Assembly (NCBI GenBank): GCA_031841125.1 | Contig: CM063114.1 | Coordinates: 5,456,001-5,520,000, forward strand | Direction: 5' to 3' | Origin: Acanthococcus lagerstroemiae | Taxonomy: Eukaryota > Arthropoda > Insecta > Hemiptera > Eriococcidae | Length of the DNA stretch: 64,000 nucleotides | In this document: piece after piece, positions 21,641 to 32,838 of the stretch | Layout: each line of letters opens with the position of its first letter | Position numbering within the stretch: the stretch's first letter is position 1 | Notes under the pieces: generated by a model | What the model saw: only the letters and a program-made list of their open reading frames with translations | Databases searched by the model: none | What the model was told of the DNA's origin: nothing | Made by a program: the position numbers and the translations under genes

Positions 21641-23104
21641 GCTAAAAAGCTAAAGAGGGCGGACATTGTTACGTGAATATGTCGTCCTGGCGACCGCTAG
21701 TCGTCCGTTCTCGGCGTTACTCGGGCTTCTCCGTATCGGCCAGTTGAAATGTGATGGAACGAACGACCGCGTAAAGAGAAATACACAACTGCATCACGAT
21801 AGTAACGTTTTTCTGCGGAACGTTCTTTGCGGAGCGTTCTTTGCGGAGCGTTTTCTGCCGAATTTTTCTCTTTCACTTTGCGAGCCTCTTCGACATATCC
21901 ATGTCAAAATGAATGCCTACGAAGTCACGTTCCGCTGACGGTCAGCGAAAAGTTCTAACAAATCTTGAGAAGCTAGCGGAATCCGGACAGTTGTAAAGCC
22001 TGAACGAGTCTTGAACAATTTTACCGAATCTCACGAAGTAGTAATCGAGTCCTTGTAAATCCTCATGCGTTTTGGAGCAGTCAAATGATGTCGTCGAGTC
22101 TGTGGATCAGAAAGTTCTAATATGAACTATAAGATGCAGCTGGAGCTGGAAAAGTTGCGAATTTTAGATGAACAGACGACGTTCGTGAAATATTAACGCC
22201 TATTAGGTGTACTAAGCTGAGCTAAAGCCAGTTTTGACTTTCGTTTATTATTCCAAAAGCATAAAGTATAGTGATTGCCTCTTTGTGTTGTTACCAACAT
22301 TAAGCAGCGCAGTCTACGAGATTAACGTGAATTATTTCGGCATCCATTTCTGAGTGAAATTGGGGAACGTGGACCTGGAAAACGGACACGAGCATGTATA
22401 CAGATTATAAATGAATGTAAACACACTTCGGCTAGAATATTAATAACGGCTAACAAAGAAGCAGAATGATTTAATTGGCCCATCGATTTTCAGTTGTACC
22501 GTATGAATTCGCATTCGATTCGGTTGCTTAATTAGACTGTGCTCTATTTGTTAAGCATGTGCGGCTATTGTTTATGCTGACTGGAAAAAACGAAAAAAAA
22601 AAAAAGGAATTCGTATTTTCTAAAAAAACAACTTTGCGCAAATCGAATGGAAGACATTTTTCATGTCACGCTGTGTGAATCCCCCGGCAAACGATGTTAA
22701 GTGATCGAGTTTATGGAGGAAAATTTGCTATAATGTCCGTACGTTCTTATTAATGACGATAAAAATGTGATTAGGAATTAAAATGCCGTTCGATTTTAAT
22801 CCAAAGTGATGAGAGATTCGAAAAGACGAAAGGAAATGAATGAGCCGGTCGACATGGAGGAAGGAGAGATTCAAAATTTCAAGTTTGCCTACGAGCAAAT
22901 TTTTCTATAAGATTGTAAGATCGATGTAAAAAAAGAAAACTGAAACCTTCAATAGGGCCACTCGACCTATAGGGTGTTGCTACTTGCGGAGACGAATAAA
23001 AGTTTTAAGTCGAATTAAATTTCGGAATCGGCGAGGAAATAGACTGAATTATTTGAAAGAGCGAGAAAGCTGGCCAAATTACGATGTGACATTAATTTAA
23101 CTGA
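21641..23104. other. No gene; 14-bp tandem at 21815-21860
   Basis: Four near-identical 14-bp units of the form TTCTTTGCGGAGCG occupy about 21815-21860. An A-run lies near 22589-22604. The remainder is unremarkable AT-rich DNA. The open frame at 21666-21938 covers the tandem repeat and has no motif. Confidence 0.5.
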
Positions 23105-23217
23105 TGTTTTAAAACTGAGATACAGTTCATGTTAGGTGCACCCCTCCCTCCCCCCCCCCCCCGCCCAAAATATTGCTGATATCCCTCCTTGGAAAAATCC
23201 TGGCTACGCCACTGAGA
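23105..23217. mobile_element. hAT-type MITE end fragment
   Basis: A C-run is followed by CTTGGAAAAATCCTGGCTACGCCACTG, which is the right terminal sequence (reverse complement CAGTGGCGTAGCCAGGAT) of the MITE group in this window. The left end was not found. Confidence 0.5.
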
Positions 23218-24570
23218 AAGAAGGTTCCAACTAAAAAAATTTAAAAATTGAACGAGAAACATCCCGCATGATGAGTGTAGTTTCTGGTTGTGGAGGTCAT
23301 CGAGTACAATGTTTTTTTTTATATCAATGTGACCGTATGATCAGAAATGATGAACCAGACTACGAAATAAGAGGAAAAATTTGTGCGAAACACGCCGAAG
23401 TGTCTTTTTTCTACTACTTTTGATGCAAAATATCATTTCCGAGTGTGGTGACGTTGGAAAGGGAAGGAGATATAGGGGTACAGAGTATAATTTGTTTCCC
23501 CAAAAAAATGAAAAACTATTCAGTAAATTGATAAAAAGGCGTCTTGAGAAATTTCAGAGACAAAGGTGAGATTTTTCAAGATATAAAAGATTTTATACTT
23601 TTGTTACCTTCATGTTTGAGATAAGTTTCAGATGAGAAAATTTTTTTTGGCTTTTGCTTGTCGATTTAAATTTTAAATTTTCTATACTCCCTTCCCCCCT
23701 TTAAAAAAGAACTTCCGACACTTCTGTTTAAATGTATCGCGGCTTTCTCCACCATAACTCGTTTTTTAACGTTATTGACCTCTTTTCTACATAATTTTTG
23801 ATGTTTATGTTATAATATAATTTTTTTTTAAATTTATATAATAATTTAATTGAAAATTAATATAAATAATTTTTTTTTTTTGCAAATAAGTCTTGGATTT
23901 TTAAGTTTTTTAAAAAAAAAAGAATAAATTTTATTAAATTGGATTTAAAAAAACTATATTACATACTAACGTTCTGCCTGGCTACTTCCTGCGTAGCACG
24001 ATACGAGCGTCTTAGTAACGTCTTTTATCTCCTGCATTCCTGTACATCCGGTGTATAATCTTTTCGAAACCACGTTCTTCTTCTTATTCTCGTGACTTTT
24101 TTTCCATTTTTCTCCTTCGACCAGTCAGGCAGGACATCAGTACGGTCACAGTTTGGTTACAGTCAGTTATGGATTATGTTTAGCACTCTTGGGGAGATCG
24201 GTACATACTATCGATCAGTACACACTCTCGTTTCTTTTAATTTTGTTCACCTTCGCTCCTATCCGGACCAAACATTTCTTTCTCGCAAAAATCGATAAAT
24301 CCTCGTACTAAACAAAACTAAAGTTGGGGAATATTCTCCCTACCGCGCGCAAAAGTGATAGGGACGAGCTTGAAATTAATGATTTTAGTTTCTATAGGTT
24401 ACTCACAGCTCCAGGGAAGATAGTGTACGATAAAAATTCCTTGGAAAAACTCGGTGTGCAGATATACGGGGAAACAGTTCTCGGTTTCTCAACATCTCTT
24501 TAGCTTACAGAATTCTGTGGAACAGAAAAATGTATCAGAAATTTCTCATTTGCAGCCATAAGGACTAATG
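23218..24570. other. No gene seen; AT-rich
   Basis: The part at 23800-23960 is almost pure A and T. The ORFs at 23381-23569 and 24092-24298 have no supporting motif. Confidence 0.45.
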
Positions 24571-24571
24571 G

Positions 24572-24665
24572 TGTGGTGGGACGTATGGCGATGCACGCAT
24601 GCCAAAGTGGCCCCTATGACACCGCACCCCCGGCCACAGGAACTACCCTTTCGAGTATCGCGTCA
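24572..24665 (+). repeat. Dispersed GC-rich repeat (GACGTATGGCGATGCACGC family)
   Basis: The block GGACGTATGGCGATGCACGC, then ATGCCAAAGTGGCCCC, CACCGCACCCCC and AACTACCCTTTCGA recurs at 49007-49105. Its first third recurs at 63458-63487, and a diverged relative lies at 44998-45100. No RNA family is recognised. The length and dispersal suit a SINE-like or LINE-UTR repeat. Confidence 0.6.
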
Positions 24666-25439
24666 GTGACCGGAGGGAGCGGCTGCGTTAATGTGTAGTT
24701 TTGTAAATAGTTCTTTTGAACCACCTTCTTACGATTCTCCGAGGTAGATAATCGCACCCTTGGTGGAACAACGACGTGACTGTAAGATGATAAATTTCCA
24801 AAAGACGAGATTGAAGAGATTCATGGTCTGTAAACAATAATAAGTGTTCAAGACGTAATCTTGGAATGATGAGCTGTTGTCTGATTAATCAAACATTTAT
24901 TCATGTTTCCAATAATTACCATCTCTTTGGATTTTTCAAAAATTAACTACCTGCAGTCACTGTAGTCCAGGACCTCGCAGGAGTGTCATCATTGTTTGTT
25001 TGAAGTAACTTTGAATCAGCAGCCTAGGAGGGTCTCAGTCTTGTGGGGAATGTTGGTCCGCTAAAGCGCATATTCTGTCATCTTATTGCTGTAATTAATG
25101 CGCTAAAATATATTCTGAGATGCTCTTTTTGACAGCGTGGGGGGTTATCTTACCCCCTCCTCCTTACGCCGGTGCTAGGAATGCGGCCATATTGTTGTTA
25201 CGCTACACACAGTGTGACAACAAACAATTCATATAAGCAGTTGCACCACTGTCTCATGAGACACAGGTTGAAAATAGGTGACCCAAATGCTGCTCTGTCA
25301 TTGTTCCACTAAATTCATTGTAATAACAGTTGATACAAGTGAAGTTGCGTTTCTGTTTAGCCAGGCCTTGTATGAAACCTGTCATAAGTACTGTTACGTC
25401 ATTGTTTTCCTGGACATGTGACAACAGCTTACACATTCT

Positions 25440-25872
25440 CTTCTCTTTAGGTTGACAGTCACGGTCCCTGATGGGCGACCCCCTAAAGCAGGTTAATCGG
25501 AATAGTTTGCCATTGCTTTCCCTATAATTTTTGTAGCGTCAAGTTTTCCTTCTCTGTGCCGGAAAGTGTGCAGCCGCAGTTCGTTTACTAGCCACATATT
25601 TTCACGACCTTAAGTAAGCTGTCCACGACGTGCACATGCACAATACCAATCTTTATGATCTGGTGGTAACACGTCCTGCGATTGTGAAGCCCTAGAACTG
25701 GTGGGGATTACAGGACGCGCTATGTCTCTACCTCGATTGACATAGTAGTCGCTTTGTTCGCTAGGATGTTAGTGGGGGTATTCAAATACAAACTTGCTTT
25801 CCAGCGTTGGTGAGATTCGAACCCGAGCCGCAAGGATTGAGCACGTCACCGCTTGGCCACACAGCGACTTTT
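25440..25872 (-). repeat. tRNA-derived SINE (A and B boxes present)
   Basis: On the minus strand the head contains TGGCCAAGCGG, an exact match to the polymerase III A-box consensus, and GGTTCGAATCTC as B box about 35 bp later (25805-25872). The body carries the ACCACCAGATCATAAAGATT core shared with 9690-9905 and 30520-30800. The 3' boundary near 25440 is approximate. It is a non-coding retroposon dependent on LINE enzymes. Confidence 0.72.
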
Positions 25873-25965
25873 ACGGCTGCGTTATTGCACTGCAAAGACA
25901 CAGAATGAAACCGGTTAACACAGGTAGCTGCAGTATCTCATTCCAGTAGACGCAGTACAAGAATA

Positions 25966-26431
25966 CAGGCCCGTAGCTAGGTTTTTTTTTTGGAAGAGGG
26001 GGTTCACTGAGAGCTCGCCGAGGACATCCAACTTATGCATTTTTTCTAACAAGAGAGAGAGAAAGGGATTGTGAAATTCGTTTGAAGAGAACTTTTTTCG
26101 GAGTTCTTAGATAATATCTAAAATTTTTATTGAAGCTTTTTACTCTGAAATCCATATTTTTCTAAAAGTGTGCCACTGACTTGAGTATCTATACGTGTGT
26201 ACCTGTAAAAATTACTTTCTAACTCTATTTCACTTTGTTAGTTGGAACTCGATTTCATAATAAAAAAATAAACAAATATTGCAATACAAGATGAGGTACC
26301 TACTATTTTTTCTAATTTCAATTTTTCTTCAGTTTTTTAACGTTTTCTTTTGAGTGCAAAGAAACAGTTGAGAAAATCGGAAGGGGCTCAGATTCGTAAA
26401 AGGGTCCTCGCCTTCTAGTCTCTACGAGCCT
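25966..26431. mobile_element. Probable hAT-type non-autonomous element
   Basis: The left end CAGGCCCGTAGCTAGG and the right end CTACGAGCCTAG (reverse complement CTAGGCTCGTAG) resemble the terminal repeats of the other MITEs here. The flanks ACAAGAATA and AGAAGAACA are only loosely alike. The interior is AT-rich without ORFs. Confidence 0.4.
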
Positions 26432-26589
26432 AGAAGAACAGTTGACCCAAGTACAGTTCCGTCATATTGTTTGGCCGTTTATCGTCGGGTCCATACGATT
26501 TGGAGCTAAATCCATTTCGAAAATGAGATTTTAGTATCATCGGGAAAAGTAATTTTATGCCGCATCGAATAAACCACTCATTTCCATTT

Positions 26590-26800
26590 TGATCTCAACC
26601 CGAGCCCTGGGATCCGCCCTTTCGAGCATTACCTCAGAGACGTCAGGGAGGCTGTTAGGACTGTCTTAGCCCTCTTCTCTTCTGATGGCCGAAAAAACGG
26701 CCTAGGTCGAAATGTAGCGAGTTACGACGTGGGCTCGAACTCGGGATCTTCGGAATCCGAGACCAGCGCGCTATCCACTCAGCCAACCAGACCCCTATCG
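26590..26800 (-). repeat. tRNA-derived SINE, second family
   Basis: The minus strand begins GGTCTGGTTGGCTGAGTGGA, has an A-box-like TGGCTGAGTGG and a B box GAGTTCGAGCCC, then GACCTAGGCCGTTTTTTCGG, and ends in CAGCCTCCCTGACGTCTCTG. The copy at 45292-45450 (plus) has the same head, middle and tail. The Pol III promoter looks partly decayed. Confidence 0.8.
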
Positions 26801-27106
26801 AATAAACCACTGTATTCAATGTTACTTTCAATAAGTTTCTTTTGAATTAAAAAAAAGTAAAGGTGTCATATGTAGCTCCTCTCAATAAATTTGAGAGAAA
26901 AGGTGCTATGTCCAATAATTTAAAAGTTGGTAGGAATATAATCATTTCACAGATGAAGGTTCGTACAAAGACATATCCCAACATTTTGTTGATCAATTCT
27001 ATTTTTTGTCAGGAAACTCTTGATGCTAAAACTTCTTTTCCTTCTGTAACAAAATTACTTATTTTGGATATAGTTCCAAATCACGCTGGCCCGACGACAT
27101 GGGATG

Positions 27107-27459
27107 CAGTAGCGTAGCCAGGATTTTGTCAAGGGAGGGGGGATCTCAGAATGAGAAATAGGTATTTTTTAGATGTCAAATTTTGTGTCGTGTGGCATGA
27201 CGTGCTTGATGATTGTGAGAAGGAGGGGGGGGAGAGATCAACTTTTGGAACATAACTGGGTACTTTTTCATGATTCAGTTTTCCCCTCCATCACACAGAG
27301 ACACAGCACGTCTGTCAACAGATCAACGAAATACAGGTTTATCAGGTTAGACTATCCGAAGACATCGAGTTAAGTTTCAGCTGCTTATGTAAAAAAAAAA
27401 AAAAAAAAAAAAACATGGAGCAATTACCCCCTTTGCCCCTCCGCTTGGCTACGGCACTG
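27107..27459. mobile_element. hAT-type MITE containing a poly(A) run
   Basis: The ends are CAGTAGCGTAGCCAGGATTT and, reverse-complemented, CAGTGCCGTAGCCAAGCGG. The flanks do not form a clear 8-bp duplication. A 23-nt A-run sits at 27391-27413. The internal open frame 27173-27373 is not protein-like. Confidence 0.65.
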
Positions 27460-27632
27460 CAGGGGAATGAAACTGATCAAGGTAGTGTGATTGCATCATT
27501 GTTCAACTAGACCAGAAAATGAAAACAGTCTACCCAAATGTGGTCGCATACAATGCAGTTTTACTGTTTTCTTGTTACACATGCAATGAAAACAGTTGAC
27601 ACAAATGCAGTTGCATCATTTTTCTGCTAGAT

Positions 27633-28841
27633 AGGGTAGGAGGGAGCTCGTTGCAACATTTCTTGAAAAATATGTCACAGTGTAGTTCAGATACTGTACT
27701 TTCAGATCATTTATTCAATTTTGCGTTGGGCGTCTTTTTTTTTTCTTCCTTCAAAATTGTGTGGTAACCAACCTCTTCCCGAAAATGCAGCGTATATTGT
27801 AAGAGATACTGGTGCACACATTGCAACATATAGGTATAAACCAATAAAGAAAAACTAAATTAGTCCAAAGTATAATTTTTGAAAACCTAGACCTACTTTA
27901 GCTTGGATTACTTATTTTATTGTATACATATTATATAGAATCGTAAGGCAGGTACATATTTCTGAATGCAAAGAAGTTAGTTGCCTTCTTGTGGTATTTG
28001 GCTGAGGAAGAGCCGTCAAAATGAGTTTTATTTGGGATCATGGAACCTTAAGAATGCCTTCTTCGATTCTGAACTGTTCTGAAGACAATAAATAAAAATT
28101 CAACGTCAGGTATCACAGTAAGAGGTACATTGCAACACTTTGAAAGGAATATGAAAGGCTTAAATCGTTATAATTTTGAGTAAGTGACGCATTGCTATTT
28201 TAATATGGGCTCTAGAGAACACATCTACTAATTGAACTCGGAAGAAGAAATGAATCTTTCAATGTAATGCCAGTTTATTTTGTCTTTCAAATTTTCGACT
28301 CGTCATTGTTGCAACATGCCCCGTATGAGCTCAGATTTTACTTAATGTTGAATTACTGGGAAACTATAACAGTTCGTAATTCCAGCTCAAGTTTATTTTC
28401 ATCCTTATAAGCTTTCCGTGGATTCTACTCACTTTACAAATGTGCTCTTTTGCCGGCCAAAGGAAACGAACTTTTTTTTGCGCGGTGTGTTCGTACAGCA
28501 AGACTAAATACTTTAAGGTATCACAAGGTAGCCAAAAACTAAGGTCTTGGGGTAATAGTAATATGACGTAACTTAATTCGGGCTGTCGCGTGTGTAGAGC
28601 ACGTAAAAACACCCGAGTACTGACTGATATTCGTCATTTTCAGTCGCTTGGTGCCCGACGATTCACTATTCGATACGCGGAACGTTCCGCGTAGTGAATT
28701 GTGAAACGTCGGACACCAAGCGACTGAAAATGGCGGATGTCTGTCAGTACTCGGGTGTTTCCAGATACTCTAGCGTGTCTAGCCAGCTGACTGTAATCTG
28801 TATCAATGTACCCCTATTGCAACGAGCTCCTTCTTTCCCTA
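27633..28841. mobile_element. Candidate TIR element with GGAGCTCGTTGCAA ends
   Basis: The left end reads TAGGGTAGGAGGGAGCTCG and continues TTGCAA. The right end, in reverse complement, reads TAGGGAAAGAAGGAGCTCG and continues TTGCAA. The word TTGCAACA recurs inside (near 27821, 28130 and 28310). No target duplication is evident and no transposase is visible. A separate palindrome (28585-28780) lies within the right part. Confidence 0.45.
28585..28780. mobile_element. Palindromic MITE with ~85-bp arms
   Basis: The arms meet at GCGGAAC/GTTCCGC near 28679-28690. Each arm carries CAGTCGCTTGGTG, the ATTTTCAGTCG/CGACTGAAAAT pair and ACACCCGAGTACTGAC/GTCAGTACTCGGGTGT. A half copy occurs at 31036-31100, and a shorter relative at 45136-45266 shares the AAAATGGCG phrase. 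There is no coding potential; the open frame over it is an artefact of the palindrome. Confidence 0.7.
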
Positions 28842-29040
28842 CGGGTGGAAAAATAGTCAGTGTGAGTGTACAAATACCGAGGTGCATCTGGATGTATTAT
28901 GGAAACATTTCACACAAGTGCAGTTGCATACAAGTGCAGTTTTACCATTGTTCTGCTAAACACTGGATGAAAACAATAAGCAGTTGCACCATTCTGTTAG
29001 TTAAGCAATATGAAAACAGCAGTCCACACAAATTTAGCTG

Positions 29041-30515
29041 TCTTGTTGTTGTTGTTTGTAGTGAAATGAGTGCAAAACTCCAGTAGGGTCCCTTGAGACT
29101 TTTAGGACGTTAATTATTATAGACAGGTACTAGCTGAAGGACTGTGCCTCATTTATGGAACTTTGTTCAGCTGTTCTGTTCCATGTGATGCCCGTTTTGG
29201 GTGGTTTTCAACACACCTCGAAAAAAGAAAAATTTTTACCGCAAGTTGTGGGCATTTCAAAATTGTGAAAGCAAACTCCATCGCGCTTATATGCCAGCAA
29301 ATAGCCAACAAGATCTCGTAGAAAAATCAAAAAAATGAATCTTCCCTGTTTGTTTGCATCTTTACAGCGAATTATTATGTAGGATGTTGCTCCCACGAAA
29401 AACTGTATCCTTCTGTCGGTCTTCGTGATTCAGTTCGTAAACTTTTATCGAGTGTAGTTGATTATAACTGAGAACGGAAACTATACATATTTTAATTCGT
29501 TACTCGGAGATCAGCCCCTATTTGGATTTTTGGAACACTTCTTTCCAACGTATTTTGCTTGCAGCGAGCAATCTTCTCTCGGTATATCAAATTTCAAGAA
29601 TACCATGCGGAATCGATCGGCTCAAATGGCGACGCTTTCATTACGGTCACGAGGGTAATCATATTGGAACGAAGTCGAGACTGATTTTGTTCCCCGAGCA
29701 CGGATATTTTTCAGGCGGTCTTCCAATTGCTTTTATTATCCTGGAAAGTTGCGTTTAATCCTTCGGCTCGATGAATAGGGTCGACTTGGCTTTAGCAGAA
29801 AGTTGATTTCTTCCGAATTGCGCGTACGTAGGAAAGTCGACTGATTGAACTTTCTATGTTAGTTAACGCTTCTGGAGAATAAACTAATTGCTCTCTTCGG
29901 TTCCCGGATACAAATGAATCGGAGACCCTAGTTAACGAATTTACGGATATTTTACTCAGAAATGTTGAGAACAACTCTTGTACGTCACTGTAGTTTGGAT
30001 ACGGTACATATAATTACTGGCTACAGCCCACCTAGTTTTTCCACCTTATTCAAGTTTGAAACCTTTGAGAACCGACAAACATCTCGAATCGTGGCTCTAG
30101 TTGCAAGAGCGTAACCAGAACTTAATTTCTAAGCAGTCCAAAGTCGGCTACAAAATTTGTAGGGGCACATTTTTGTGTTTGTGTGCGTGTATGTGGGAGG
30201 AGGAGCATATAGGGGAGTTTTTTGGTAGAAGAAGGCGAATATTTCTTGGAAGAGTCGACCCCAACCAGCCCTCCGCTGCTTGTATCCCTCTATGTTGGTT
30301 CTAGGCTTTATCGTTTCTGGCGGTCAAAGTCGAGTTTATTGTTCCATAATTGGGTAAAGGGTTTGCTTTGTGTGCTGGCTGGGTGAAGTGCGAACTTTTA
30401 ACATCCTGCCTTTCAGTTTTGAACCCTTATTTTCGACTTTGTTCTTGTTTCCAATGAAAAAGAGAGGGATGGGTAAGCATATAGAGAGGCATGCAGATAT
30501 AGAATGCTAGAAATA
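29041..30515. other. No gene seen
   Basis: Several short frames (29208-29396, 29458-29758 and 29792-29974) exist, but none has a motif or paired splice sites I can defend. No repeat structure is evident. Confidence 0.45.
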
Positions 30516-30519
30516 TCGT

Positions 30520-30800
30520 ATTGTCGCTTTGTGGGTCGGTGGTACCGTGTCCACCTCGCATCCTTGCGACGCAGGTTCGATTCCCAGTGCCGAAAAGCTC
30601 GTGAGTCGGTTTCCTCTCCTTCCGCAAACGAGGTGTTATTTAGCAAAACAGTTTATCACCAATATCTGAAGGATTGGTGCTGTGTTGTGTGTGTCGCGTG
30701 GGTCGCTTACTCAACAATGCATCCGCTGTGAGACACGTGACTAGAAACGCTTCACGCACGTAAAAGTCCCCAGCAGAGAGGATTCACTTTTAGCGCAACA
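30520..30800 (+). repeat. tRNA-derived SINE with exact B box
   Basis: The head reads GTGGGTCGGTGGTACCGTG, then CATCCTTGCGACGCA and the exact B box GGTTCGATTCC. The body has ATCTGAAGGATTGGTGCTGTG and CGCTTACTCAA, matching the cores at 9806-9905 and, on the minus strand, 25590-25680. It is a Pol III retroposon with no protein product. Confidence 0.75.
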
Positions 30801-31035
30801 AATCGTGGAAAGTGAGGACAAACTTTTCCGAATACCTTGCCTGGTTAGTTGTACGGCATGATCGTTGTGGTAAACGGAGACGATTGCTTATTTTATGGGA
30901 GGAGGTGGGGATTTCGTTATGTCCAAATGACTTTTTTTTTTTAGTTTAGATTTTCGGGATATAAAACAGATAATTCTTTTTTGGAAAACGCCTAGTATTT
31001 TCGTTGGGAGGAAACAGTGTCCCTTTTGATATAAT

Positions 31036-31105
31036 ATTTTTGGGGCACCAAGTGACTCAAAATGGCGGATGTCAGTACTCGGGTGTTTCCAGGTGCTGTA
31101 GTGAC
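31036..31105. repeat. Half copy of the 28585-28780 palindromic MITE
   Basis: The sequence GCACCAAGTGACTCAAAATG then GCGGATGTCAGTACTCGGGTG matches the right arm of the larger palindrome. The left arm is absent. Confidence 0.6.
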
Positions 31106-31130
31106 GTTAGCCAATGCCATCGATCCAGGG

Positions 31131-31177
31131 GGAGAGAGAAAGGAGAGAGAGAGAGAGAGAGAGAGAGGATGAGAGAG
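31131..31177. repeat. (GA)n microsatellite
   Basis: A near-perfect GA dinucleotide run of about 45 bp, interrupted by AAAG and GGAT. Confidence 0.9.
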
Positions 31178-32556
31178 CGAACGAAGAGATATGGGCACAG
31201 CGCTAAAATCGCAGTGAATCACTCGGAGCCAGCGATCAACGCGACGTGGATTAGATGCAATCTATGAGGGGACCCGTCACATGTTGTAATTGCAATCTGA
31301 AAGAGCCTGTAAGTTTTGCCAAGGCCACTCGAATAAGGCAAAAATACTTGTTTTTATCAAAGCATAAAAATAAGTCAAAAATCGTAGCATTCTCTGAATC
31401 GGGTAAATGAAATTTGCTAGGCAAGAGGAGGCTTGATCGAAGGATTCATCAAATTTCTATGGAAGAGTCATTTCAACATAATTACCAAGTACATAATTAT
31501 AAATAGTACTATAAATTGTAAAAATAAGTTTACTTTTATATCTCAACCAGTTGAATCCGCGTGAGATTATAAATATCAAAGTTGAGGTAAAATAAGGTTT
31601 TCCTTTTTCTTTTGCTCTCGCCCGAAAGTCTGGGAATCGCACGTGGGCTTAACTCAGGGCTCGAGGAGGCCATAGGCTTCCTCGGCCTCCACCTCCGGAA
31701 AAATGAATAAATGTTGAACCGGGTAACCTGGATTCTGAAAACTTTCATACTGCAGACCAATGACACCCTGGGATTAAAAAAACCTAAATGCTCTAATAAG
31801 TGAACATGGAGATGATCTAATCCAGTTCATATGCAGAAACCCTTTGGACCACGTTTAAAAACGCCTCTTCTATTCAGTTGGTTTGTACTGTAAGATTCTT
31901 TTGTCATCATTTCGAAACCTCGCCATGTTCTGACTTCTCTCGTCTTCGTTGTTTTACTGCAAGATTCGTTTGCTCTAATTTTCTGAAAATCTTTCCCACA
32001 TCGTGCTTAACTTTTCATCGAAGTTTACTATCCTTTCGATGTCGATGTCCAATCTACTAAAAATTTCCCCTGGAATTAACTTGCCTAATAACATATATTT
32101 TCGTAACAGGGACTGTATTTATAACAATATACAAAAAATGAAAACCGATGGAGTTTCCCCCTCTCGTCGAAAAGCGAAACAAACTGCCCCCAGGCTACGT
32201 GATCTTCCACCCCACGAACAAATTGGCAAAAAAACAGAAACAATTACAACAAACTCACCGACCTGACAAACAATAAAAAGATGAACATACATATAAAAAC
32301 TATTAAAAACAGATGAATTGTCACATACCTAGGGGTCCAATGGCGACGAAGAAGAAGCCTCTGCTTCGGGCACCTACAGGAAATGAAAATTAAAGGCAAC
32401 AAAAAAAGGAAAAAAGAACGAAATATCCCCGTCCGATTATGGTCCCCTCCTGCTTAAATTTGGCCGCATAAAGCGATAACTAAGTAATTGATGCATACAA
32501 AAACATAAAAATAAATAAAAAATAAAACAGAATGACGAAAAAACAATACGAGTAAT
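31178..32556. other. No recognised gene
   Basis: The plus strand becomes A-rich from about 32080 to 32540, with open frame 32003-32266 that is lysine-rich but unrecognised. This could be an eroded retroelement ORF. No motif supports a specific call. Confidence 0.35.
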
Positions 32557-32838
32557 TTGGTGGTTTGCTTGCGGTGTGGTTACGGCTGCGGGCTCTGGTT
32601 TTTTACTCCATCAACATCGGGGCGGGACCATGGTTATCTCAGGCGTGTTGGACTCATCGCTCACTGCCGGCAATCCAGTATTGAGAGCGTGGTTCCCAAG
32701 GTGCCGGCTAGGCTTGGCATGGGCGGCGGCCACTCTGGTGGCCCCCCATAGCGGTGGATCTTTTAGCCACTCATCCTGGCCGTACGCATCTCTTGCAAAT
32801 GTATATATAACAGTCTTAAAGAGTATGCACTTCAGCAC
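32557..32838 (-). other. GC-rich island with an unrecognised open frame
   Basis: This block is visibly richer in G and C than its surroundings. The minus strand is open for 75 codons (32611-32838), reading DAYGQDEWLKDPPLWGATRV and AVSDESNTPEITMVPP before a stop. The composition is protein-like (acidic and aromatic residues), but I recognise no family. It could be a terminal exon, an eroded transposon ORF or a non-coding repeat. The opposite strand is also open, which weakens the coding case. Confidence 0.25.

Larger units (their letters stand above)
25200..29040. repeat. Degenerate ~50-bp minisatellite (ACAGTTGACACAAATGCAGTTGC)
   Basis: Loose repeats of ACAGTTGACACAAATGCAG, TTGCATCATTGTTCTGCTAG and GAATGAAAAC appear at 25220-25440, 25880-25960, 26430-26470, 27490-27640 and 28915-29040. 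They are separated by SINEs and MITEs that evidently inserted into a once continuous array. A short related patch lies at 47870-47960. No coding content is implied. Confidence 0.55.

Noticed and set aside
27107..27467. 8-bp target duplication for the hAT-type MITE
   Set aside because: The flanking 8-mers ATGGGATG and CAGGGGAA match too poorly. I kept the element on its terminal repeats only.
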